From Sphingomicrobium arenosum (GTDB taxonomy: Bacteria; Pseudomonadota; Alphaproteobacteria; Sphingomonadales; Sphingomonadaceae), in assembly GCF_026157085.1 (NCBI RefSeq), contig NZ_JANPVN010000001.1:1922001-1986000 (forward strand): a stretch of 64,000 nucleotides of DNA. Direction: 5' to 3'. The position numbers and the translations under genes are program-made. The notes under the pieces are model-generated. The model had not been told where the DNA came from, searched no databases, and saw only the letters and a program-made list of their open reading frames with translations. This document shows, one piece after another, positions 1 to 5,966 of this stretch (position 1 is the stretch's first letter; each line of letters begins with the position of its first letter).

Positions 1-2
1 GC

Positions 3-257
3 ATGACGACCTTCGCCGTGCGCCTGTCGAAGGAAACCACCGACGACGAGGCGATCTTCGAACAGGCGCAAGCAGGGTGCGCGGAGCTCGAGCAGGCGCT
101 CGATGCCCGGCTCGACGCCGATCTCGGCCCCGATCATGCTCCCGCCTTGAAGGCGCAGCTCGAGGTTGCCGCCAAACCCAATTTTCTCGCCATGCTCGAT
201 CGCATCCGCCGCGACCGCGCTGCCCGCGAACCGTCCTTTGAAGGAGAAGCGCAATGA
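3..257 (+). CDS. Small hypothetical protein upstream of the suf genes (start uncertain)
   Basis: An 84-residue acidic, probably helical protein with no signal peptide or membrane segment and no family I recognise. Its first visible ATG is two bases from the window edge, so the true start could lie outside the window. Its TGA overlaps the ATG of the next small ORF (ATGA), which suggests translational coupling. In Sphingomonadales sufB usually lies just upstream of sufC, so this may be a small gene inserted between them, but sufB itself is not visible. Confidence 0.6.
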   Translation: MTTFAVRLSKETTDDEAIFEQAQAGCAELEQALDARLDADLGPDHAPALKAQLEVAAKPNFLAMLDRIRRDRAAREPSFEGEAQ

Positions 258-433
258 TCCGCTACGTACCCAAAGACATCGCCAAGGACGTCACCGCCTT
301 CGTCGAAAAGAGCTGCAAGGATTCATCCGTGCACACCGATCAGGCCTCGGGCCGCGTTGCCATTGCGACGACGAGCAGCAAGGACATGGACGCCCTCTCG
401 AAAAAGTTCGGCGCGAAGGGCCTGCGCTTCTGA
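254..433 (+). CDS. 59-residue hypothetical protein
   Basis: A short, soluble, lysine- and serine-containing protein that begins with MIRYVPKDIAKDV and ends in KFGAKGLRF. Its ATG overlaps the preceding stop (ATGA) and its own TGA overlaps the next ATG (TGATG), so it lies in a tightly coupled string. AGGAGAAG a few bases upstream is a good ribosome binding site. I recognise no domain. The small size and its place in a coupled string before sufC suggest an accessory protein, but the role is unknown. Confidence 0.6.
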   Translation: MIRYVPKDIAKDVTAFVEKSCKDSSVHTDQASGRVAIATTSSKDMDALSKKFGAKGLRF

Positions 434-729
434 TGCGTTTCGCCTATCCCCTCCTTGCCCTCTTGCCCCTCGCGAGCTGCGGCAGCGCCGTCGCCGATGA
501 GGGCAGTTGCCACGCGATCGAGCAGCGCTATTTGCCCGAATTCGAAGCGCTCGCCGAACGCGGTGAGGCGCTGGTCGACGGGATGGCCGACCCCCCGACG
601 GCGCAGGATCAGCAAGCAGCATTGCAGCTGCGCGCCGAGTTACAGGAAGTGCACGACCGCGCCAGTGCCGACCTTGCCGGATGCACCGGCCCCAAAAGCG
701 ATTTGAAAGGACTTTATGGCGCGCTCTAG
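433..729 (+). CDS. Small lipoprotein, unknown function
   Basis: A 98-residue protein with a typical lipoprotein signal: a short basic start, a Leu-rich stretch, then the lipobox LASC with the acceptor Cys near residue 16. The mature part has two more Cys that could form a disulfide and a mostly helical, charged body. The start at 433 overlaps the previous stop (TGATG); a longer reading frame runs upstream in the same phase, but it would bury the signal peptide. It ends 15 bases before sufC. Function unknown. Confidence 0.7.
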   Translation: MRFAYPLLALLPLASCGSAVADEGSCHAIEQRYLPEFEALAERGEALVDGMADPPTAQDQQAALQLRAELQEVHDRASADLAGCTGPKSDLKGLYGAL

Positions 730-744
730 CGCCATGCACTGCTT

Positions 745-1488
745 ATGCTGACCATCAAGAACCTCCACGTCGCGACCGGCGACAAGCCCATCTTGAAGGG
801 CCTCGACCTCACCGTCCCCGCGGGCGAAGTCCATGCCATCATGGGCCCCAATGGCGCGGGCAAGTCGACGCTCGCTTATGCGCTCGGCGGTCGTCCCGGC
901 TATGAAGTGACCGGCGGCAGCGCCGACTTCCTTGGCGCGGACCTCCTCGACATGGAGCCGCACGAACGCGCCGCCGCGGGCCTCTTCCTCGGCTTCCAAT
1001 ATCCGGTCGAGATCCCCGGCGTGTCGATGTTGCAGTTCCTGCGCGAAAGCCTCAATGCCCAGCGCCGTGAACGCGGTGAAGACGAGCTGTCGGGCGCCGA
1101 GTTCATCAAGCTCGCCAAGGAGGAATCCGCCGCCCTCGGGCTCCCCGCCGACATGCTCAAGCGGCCCGTCAATGTCGGCTTTTCCGGCGGCGAGAAGAAG
1201 CGCGCCGAGATGGTTCAGATGGGCATCATGAGCCCTAAGTTCGCCATCCTCGACGAGACCGACAGCGGGCTCGACATCGACGCGCTGAAGGCCGTCGGCG
1301 AAGGCATCAACCGCATCATGCGCAGCCCCGACAAGGGCGTGCTGCTCATCACCCATTACCAGCGCCTCCTCGACTATGTGCAGCCCGACAAGGTGCACGT
1401 CCTGTCGGCGGGCCGCATCGTCAAGTCGGGCGGCCCCGACCTCGCGCTCCAGCTCGAGCGGGACGGCTATGCCGAGGTGGTCGCGTAA
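745..1488 (+). CDS. sufC: Fe-S cluster assembly ATPase SufC
   Basis: A cytoplasmic ABC-type ATPase that works with SufB and SufD as the SufBCD scaffold for Fe-S cluster assembly. At 247 residues it has the normal length. The Walker A motif GPNGAGKST is at residues 34-42, the Q-loop FQYP near 84, the signature SGGEKKRAEM at 147-156, and Walker B with the catalytic Glu (AILDETDSG) at about 167-175. SufD follows after two bases, so the two are clearly co-transcribed and probably coupled. Confidence 0.97.
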   Translation: MLTIKNLHVATGDKPILKGLDLTVPAGEVHAIMGPNGAGKSTLAYALGGRPGYEVTGGSADFLGADLLDMEPHERAAAGLFLGFQYPVEIPGVSMLQFLRESLNAQRRERGEDELSGAEFIKLAKEESAALGLPADMLKRPVNVGFSGGEKKRAEMVQMGIMSPKFAILDETDSGLDIDALKAVGEGINRIMRSPDKGVLLITHYQRLLDYVQPDKVHVLSAGRIVKSGGPDLALQLERDGYAEVVA

Positions 1489-1490
1489 GC

Positions 1491-2231
1491 ATGACCGCCC
1501 CTCTCCCCACCCGCGCCGACGAGGCCTTTCGCTACGCCGACATCAAGGCGCTGGGCGAGGTCTGGGACGATCTGTCGCCGCCCGAGACGATCGAAATTGC
1601 TGCGCACAAAAAGGTGCAGCAAATCTGGATGCCGAGCGGCGAGGCGATCGACGTGAAACGCGCTGCCGTGACCATCGGTGAAGGCGGCAAGTTCGACCTT
1701 TACGCGCTCAACTGCGCGCCCCGCTACGGCCGCATCGAACTCGACGTGACGCTGCACGAAGGCGCGGACTTCACCTTTCACGCCGCCAATATCGGTACCG
1801 CCGACGCGACGCTTGAAGTGGTGACGTTCGTGCGCCACGTCGCGCCCGGCGCGACCAGCACGCAGACCGTTCGCACGGTGCTCGGCGGCAAGGCCGTCGG
1901 CTCCTATCTCGGGCAGGTCGCGGTCGCCCGCGAGGCGCAGAAGACGGAGAGCGAACAGGACGTGAAGGCCATGCTCCTGTCGCGCGAGGCCACCGCCAAT
2001 GCCAAGCCCGAACTCGAAATCTACGCCGACGATGTCGCCTGCGCCCACGGCGCGACGGTGGGCGAACTCGACGCCATGCAGCTATACTATGCCGCCGCGC
2101 GCGGCCTCCCGCCCGAGGACGCCAAGGCGCTCCTCCTCGAAGGGTTCATCGGCGGGCTCTGGGATGAGCTTGGCGACGACAGCGACATCGCCACCCTCGC
2201 CCGCACCTGCCTGCGCGAGCTGACGCGATGA
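1491..2231 (+). CDS. sufD: SufD-type Fe-S cluster assembly protein (short form)
   Basis: Partner of SufC in the SufBCD scaffold. At 246 residues it is much shorter than E. coli SufD (over 400) and corresponds to the beta-helical core and C-terminal helical region, including the conserved stretch around ACAHGATVGELD and the AKALLLEGFIGGLWDEL segment near the end. Such short forms occur, to my knowledge, in Sphingomonadales. It lies between sufC (2-base gap) and sufS (ATGA overlap). No frameshift is visible. Confidence 0.93.
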   Translation: MTAPLPTRADEAFRYADIKALGEVWDDLSPPETIEIAAHKKVQQIWMPSGEAIDVKRAAVTIGEGGKFDLYALNCAPRYGRIELDVTLHEGADFTFHAANIGTADATLEVVTFVRHVAPGATSTQTVRTVLGGKAVGSYLGQVAVAREAQKTESEQDVKAMLLSREATANAKPELEIYADDVACAHGATVGELDAMQLYYAAARGLPPEDAKALLLEGFIGGLWDELGDDSDIATLARTCLRELTR

Positions 2232-3436
2232 ACGCCCACGCCGCCTTCCCCACCGACCTGCGCGCCCAATTCCCGGGCGTTGGTGACTGGCACTATCTGG
2301 ACAGCGCCGCCACCGCGCAGAAACCGCAGGCGGTGATCGATGCGATTGCGCGCGCCTATGGCGAGGATTACGCCACCGTCCACCGCGGCGTCTATGACCG
2401 CTCGGCGACCATGACCCGCCGCTACGAGGACGCCCGCGCCCGCCTCGCCGCCTTCCTCGGCGGCCAGCCCGAAGAGGTCGTCTTCACCCGCGGCGCGACC
2501 GAGGCGATCAACCTCGTCGCCGCCAGTTGGGGCCGCGAGCATCTCGGCACGGGCGACGTCATCCTCCTCTCGCGTCTCGAACATCATTCCAACATCGTGC
2601 CGTGGCAGATGCTCGCCGAGGAGGTTGGCGCCGAGATCCGCGTCGTGGGCCTGACCGACGATTACCGCATCGACCTCGACGACGTCCGCGCCAAATTGGA
2701 CGGCAAGGTCAAGCTGGTTGCGCTCAGCCACCTCTCCAACGTCACCGGCGCGCTGCTCGACGCCCCCGCCGTCGCCGCCATGGCCAGCGAGGTCGGTGCA
2801 AAATTCCTCGTCGACGGTTGCCAGGCCGCCCCGCGCCTGCCCGTCGACGTCGCCGCTTTGGGCTGCGATTTCTACGTCTGTAGCGCGCACAAGATGGTCG
2901 GCCCGACCGGCATCGGCGCGCTCTGGGCCCGCGCCGACCTTCTCGCCGCCATGCCCCCCTATCAGGGCGGCGGCTCGATGATCGACCGCGTGTCGTTCGA
3001 ACAGGGCACCACTTACGCCCCCGCCCCCACGCGCTTCGAGGCGGGCACCCCGCATATCGTCGGCGCGATCGGCCTTCATGCCGCCTGCGACTGGATCGAC
3101 GGCGTCGGGCGTGCGGCCATCTCGGCGCATGAAAACGCCCTCGTCGCCGCCACGCTCGAGGGGCTTCGCGGCATGAACGACATTGCGCTCTACGGCCCCG
3201 CCGACGCGCATGGCATCGTCAGCTTCAACATGGGCGACGTGCACGCCCATGATGTCGCCACCATCCTCGACGATGCCGGGGTCGCGGTGCGCGCGGGCCA
3301 TCATTGCTGCCAGCCGTTGATGGACCATCTCGGCGTTCCCGCCACCGTGCGCGCCAGCTTTGCCGCGCACAGCGACATGACCGACGTCGAGGCGCTCCTG
3401 GACGGCCTTCACAAAGTAAGACGGATTTTCGGATGA
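2228..3436 (+). CDS. sufS: Cysteine desulfurase SufS
   Basis: A PLP-dependent enzyme that takes sulfur from L-cysteine as a persulfide and feeds it to SufBCD. At 402 residues it has normal length. The PLP lysine is K222 in CSAHKMVGPTG, the PLP-phosphate region is RGATEAINL, and the mobile catalytic Cys is C360 in RAGHHC, matching the RTGHHC motif of group II desulfurases. The ATG overlaps the sufD stop by four bases, and the next gene overlaps its stop the same way. No SufE/SufU partner is seen in the window. Confidence 0.97.
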   Translation: MNAHAAFPTDLRAQFPGVGDWHYLDSAATAQKPQAVIDAIARAYGEDYATVHRGVYDRSATMTRRYEDARARLAAFLGGQPEEVVFTRGATEAINLVAASWGREHLGTGDVILLSRLEHHSNIVPWQMLAEEVGAEIRVVGLTDDYRIDLDDVRAKLDGKVKLVALSHLSNVTGALLDAPAVAAMASEVGAKFLVDGCQAAPRLPVDVAALGCDFYVCSAHKMVGPTGIGALWARADLLAAMPPYQGGGSMIDRVSFEQGTTYAPAPTRFEAGTPHIVGAIGLHAACDWIDGVGRAAISAHENALVAATLEGLRGMNDIALYGPADAHGIVSFNMGDVHAHDVATILDDAGVAVRAGHHCCQPLMDHLGVPATVRASFAAHSDMTDVEALLDGLHKVRRIFG

Positions 3437-3909
3437 CCAACGACCGCAAGATCGAAACACAGGAAGTCGACGCCGTCGACAAGCCGCCCCGCGCCCGCGT
3501 CGGCGAAACCCCGATGCAGGAAGAGACGTCGGGCGAGAAGCTCGAGCGCAAGCGCGACTATCTCGCCGGCTTCCTCGCCGCCGAAAAGGCCGCGCCCGAC
3601 AATGCCGAAGAGGTAAAGGCCGCCATCGTCGAGGCGCTGCAGTCGATCTACGACCCCGAAATCCCCGTCGACATCTACAATCTCGGCCTCATCTACGACG
3701 TGTCGGTCACCGAAGACGGGGATGCCACCGTTCTGATGACCCTCACCACGCCGCATTGCCCCGTCGCCGAGACCATGCCGGGCGAAGTGGAGATGCGGAC
3801 GCTCGCCGTACCCGGCGTGCGCGATGCCGAAGTCAAACTCGTCTGGGACCCGCCGTGGGATCCGTCCAAGATGTCCGACGAGGCCCGTCTCGAACTGGGG
3901 ATGCTGTAG
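3433..3909 (+). CDS. sufT: SufT / MIP18-family (DUF59) Fe-S assembly protein
   Basis: A 158-residue protein: a charged, probably disordered N-terminal part (to about residue 50) followed by a DUF59/MIP18 domain. Diagnostic stretches are SIYDPEIPVDIYNLGLIYDV, TTPHCPVAETMP and the C-terminal WDPPWDPSKMSDEARLELGML. SufT proteins help in Fe-S cluster maturation or carriage. The chosen ATG overlaps the sufS stop (ATGA); an earlier in-phase start would lie inside sufS. Gene order supports the assignment. Confidence 0.93.
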   Translation: MTNDRKIETQEVDAVDKPPRARVGETPMQEETSGEKLERKRDYLAGFLAAEKAAPDNAEEVKAAIVEALQSIYDPEIPVDIYNLGLIYDVSVTEDGDATVLMTLTTPHCPVAETMPGEVEMRTLAVPGVRDAEVKLVWDPPWDPSKMSDEARLELGML

Positions 3910-4410
3910 ATGAATGCCATGACCGACACCCTTTCGATCACCCTCGCCGATTATCGCGATCCGGCCGACGCCGCCGTGGTCGTCGACCTGCTCGATGCCT
4001 ATGCGCGCGATCCGATGGGGGGCGGCGAACCGCTCGCCGAGACGACCCGCGCCACCCTCGCCGCAAAGCTTGCCGAAGTGCCTGGCGCCTTCTCGCTGAT
4101 CGCGCGATTGGACGGCAAGCCCGTCGGCCTCGCCAATTGCTTCACCCATTTCTCGACCTTCGCCGCAGCGCCGATCGTCAACATCCACGACGTCGTCGTC
4201 CTCGCGGAGACACGGGGCAAGGGTGTCGGCATGGCACTGATGGGCGCCGTCGAGGACGAGGCCCGCCGCCGCGACGCCGTCAAGGTCACGCTCGAGGTCT
4301 TAAGCGGCAATGATCGCGCCAAGGCCGTCTACGAAAAATGCGGTTTCGGAGATTACCAGCTCGACCCCGAAGCCGGCCACGCCCTGTTCTGGCAGAAGAA
4401 GCTCAAATGA
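3910..4410 (+). CDS. GNAT-family N-acetyltransferase inside the suf operon
   Basis: A 166-residue single-domain GNAT protein. The acetyl-CoA-binding region is seen as VLAETRGKGVGMALMGAVE (the R/Q-x-x-G-x-G/A loop), followed by LEVLSGNDRAKAVYEKCGF, a typical motif B. The ATG directly follows the sufT stop, and the last bases overlap the sufA start (ATGA), so it is co-translated with Fe-S assembly genes. The substrate cannot be told; a small molecule or a protein amino group is possible. Its position between sufT and sufA is the odd point. Confidence 0.88.
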   Translation: MNAMTDTLSITLADYRDPADAAVVVDLLDAYARDPMGGGEPLAETTRATLAAKLAEVPGAFSLIARLDGKPVGLANCFTHFSTFAAAPIVNIHDVVVLAETRGKGVGMALMGAVEDEARRRDAVKVTLEVLSGNDRAKAVYEKCGFGDYQLDPEAGHALFWQKKLK

Positions 4411-4757
4411 CCGAGACCCGTACCCGCCCCGCCGCGATCACGCTGACGCCCGCTGCCGAAGCGCGCATCGCCGAGCTGATGAGCAAGGCCCCCCAGGACG
4501 CCATCGGCGTCAAGCTCTCGACCCCGCGCCGCGGCTGCTCGGGGCTCGCTTATTCGGTCGACTACGTCACCGAGGAATCCTCCTTCGATGAAAAGATCGA
4601 GACCCCCGGCGGCGTCTTCTATGTCGACGGCGCGAGCGTCCTCTATCTCGTCGGCAGCATCATGGACTGGAAGGAAGACGATTTCGCCGCAGGCTTCGTC
4701 TTCGACAATCCCAACGCCAAGGGTGCCTGCGGCTGCGGCGAGAGTTTTACGGTTTGA
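4407..4757 (+). CDS. sufA: A-type Fe-S carrier protein (SufA/IscA/HesB family)
   Basis: A 116-residue A-type carrier that binds an Fe-S cluster and passes it to apo-proteins. The three ligand cysteines are present: C44 in RRGCSG and C108/C110 in GACGCGESF at the C-terminus. The start overlaps the stop of the acetyltransferase gene. It closes the sufC-sufD-sufS-sufT-GNAT-sufA run. The symbol sufA is by context; IscA or ErpA naming cannot be excluded from sequence alone. Confidence 0.92.
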   Translation: MTETRTRPAAITLTPAAEARIAELMSKAPQDAIGVKLSTPRRGCSGLAYSVDYVTEESSFDEKIETPGGVFYVDGASVLYLVGSIMDWKEDDFAAGFVFDNPNAKGACGCGESFTV

Positions 4758-4796
4758 TCCCGACCTGCTAGAAGCGTCATCGAAAGGAGCCTCGTC

Positions 4797-5081
4797 ATGA
4801 AGATCCTCTTGATCCCCGCCGCCCTTTTGCTGCTCGGCGCCGCGCCGCCGACGCTCAAGGTCGATCTCGACCAGCAGCGCAAGGTGGACGCGCCCATCCT
4901 TGCCCCCGACGCCCCGGCACTTTGCCCCGAGGACAGCGTCGCACAGGGCGTCACCGAACAGGACGGCCAGTTCCACCGGCTCGCCGACCTGCCGCCGGGC
5001 GAGACCTATATGGCGGTCTATCGGCTCGACGAAGACGGCTGCGCCGACCCGCTCACCGCCATCGAATATCGCGCTCGCTAG
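4797..5081 (+). CDS. Small secreted hypothetical protein
   Basis: A 94-residue protein with a signal peptide (MKILLIPAALLLLGAAPP) and a mature part with two Cys (in ALCPED and DGCADP) that could form a periplasmic disulfide. AAAGGAG sits seven bases before the ATG, a strong ribosome binding site. It follows sufA by 39 bases and may belong to the same transcript. No domain recognised. Confidence 0.75.
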   Translation: MKILLIPAALLLLGAAPPTLKVDLDQQRKVDAPILAPDAPALCPEDSVAQGVTEQDGQFHRLADLPPGETYMAVYRLDEDGCADPLTAIEYRAR

Positions 5082-5110
5082 GCCGGTCGCCTTCCGACAT
5101 TCCCTAAATT

Positions 5111-5132
5111 GGATTAAACATCCATTTGTGCT
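5111..5132 (+). promoter_or_regulatory. GGATTAAACATC element, copy 1
   Basis: An AT-rich element GGATTAAACATCCATTTG lies about 50 bases before the mddA-like gene. The same 12 bases, followed by TTT and TG at matching positions, recur at 45115 before the NfrB-like gene. It stands out against the GC-rich background and may be a promoter or operator. No regulator is known from the sequence. Confidence 0.35.
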
Positions 5133-5164
5133 ATTCCTGCCTGTTCCAAACAGGGGGAATGTAC

Positions 5165-5923
5165 ATGGGACGGATGCTCGCCTTGCTGTACGCGCTCGCC
5201 GCATACGGCGTCTTCTTCATTGTCTTTCTGTGGTTCGTCGCCTTCGTCGGCGATATTCGCGAGGTGATGGGGTTCGCCATTCCCACCACCGTCGATGCCG
5301 CGCGCTTCAGCGCCGTGCCCGCCATGGCAGCGATCGTCGATATCGGCCTCGTCGCGCTGTTCGGGATCCATCACAGCGTCGCCGCGCGCCTGGGCTTCAA
5401 GGAAAAGCTCACCCGCAGCGTGCCCAAGAGCGTCGAACGCTCGACCTATGTCCTCCTCGCCAGCCTCTTGCTCGCGGCGCTGATGTGGTGGTGGCATCCC
5501 ATCCCGGCGAGCCTGTGGGACCTCACGGGCAGCGCGCTCGAAGTGCCCGTATGGGTACTGTTCGCGATCGGCTGGTTCATCCTCTTCACCGCGACCTGGC
5601 TCCTCAATCATTTCGAGCTGTTCGGGCTCCAGCAGGCCTTCCATCACGGCAATCCGGCCGGTGTCCCGCCGCAACAGATGCGCACGCCCGGCTGGTACCG
5701 CCTCGTGCGTCACCCGATCTATCTCGGCTTCTTCGTGGCGCTCTGGTCGGCAGTCGAGATGTCGGCAGGCCATCTCGTCCTTTCGGCGGCGATGACGGTC
5801 TATATCCTCATCGGCATCCGCTACGAGGAGCGCGATCTCGTCGACCATTTCGGCGAGGATTATGCCGATTACCAGCGCAAGGTCGGCCCGCTCCTGCCGG
5901 GGCTCGGCAAGACCCGCGGCTGA
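5165..5923 (+). CDS. mddA: Methanethiol S-methyltransferase (MddA/NnrU-like membrane methyltransferase)
   Basis: A 252-residue integral membrane protein with five to six predicted TM helices. The C-terminal part has the isoprenylcysteine-methyltransferase-like signature WYRLVRHPIYLGF and RYEERDLVDHFGEDYADYQRK. The overall pattern (GRMLALLYALAAYGVFF start, GIHHSVAAR, VERSTYVLLASLLLAALMWWW) matches MddA, which methylates methanethiol to dimethyl sulfide with S-adenosylmethionine. The start at 5165 is preferred because AGGGGGA lies at proper distance; ATG 5159 is too close to it. NnrU-like or other thiol methyltransferase activity cannot be excluded. Confidence 0.82.
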   Translation: MGRMLALLYALAAYGVFFIVFLWFVAFVGDIREVMGFAIPTTVDAARFSAVPAMAAIVDIGLVALFGIHHSVAARLGFKEKLTRSVPKSVERSTYVLLASLLLAALMWWWHPIPASLWDLTGSALEVPVWVLFAIGWFILFTATWLLNHFELFGLQQAFHHGNPAGVPPQQMRTPGWYRLVRHPIYLGFFVALWSAVEMSAGHLVLSAAMTVYILIGIRYEERDLVDHFGEDYADYQRKVGPLLPGLGKTRG

Positions 5924-5931
5924 AAAGCGTC

Positions 5932-5959
5932 GCGGCGGCGAGAAATCCCTCGCCGCCGC
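5932..5959. terminator. Bidirectional hairpin between convergent genes
   Basis: A perfect 11-bp inverted repeat, GCGGCGGCGAG / CTCGCCGCCGC, with a six-base loop, lies in the 43-base gap between the convergent mddA-like gene and the subtilase gene. It has no long U-run on the plus side; on the minus side CTTTT follows shortly. Likely a shared transcription terminator. Confidence 0.65.
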
Positions 5960-5966
5960 AACCGCC

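Noticed and set aside
254..729. Toxin-antitoxin pair
   Set aside because: One product is a lipoprotein and the other has no DNA-binding or toxin-like motif, so the overlap alone is not enough.
640..1398. Long minus-strand frame opposite sufC
   Set aside because: It mirrors the coding bias of sufC, whose ATPase motifs are intact. The product has no recognisable motif.
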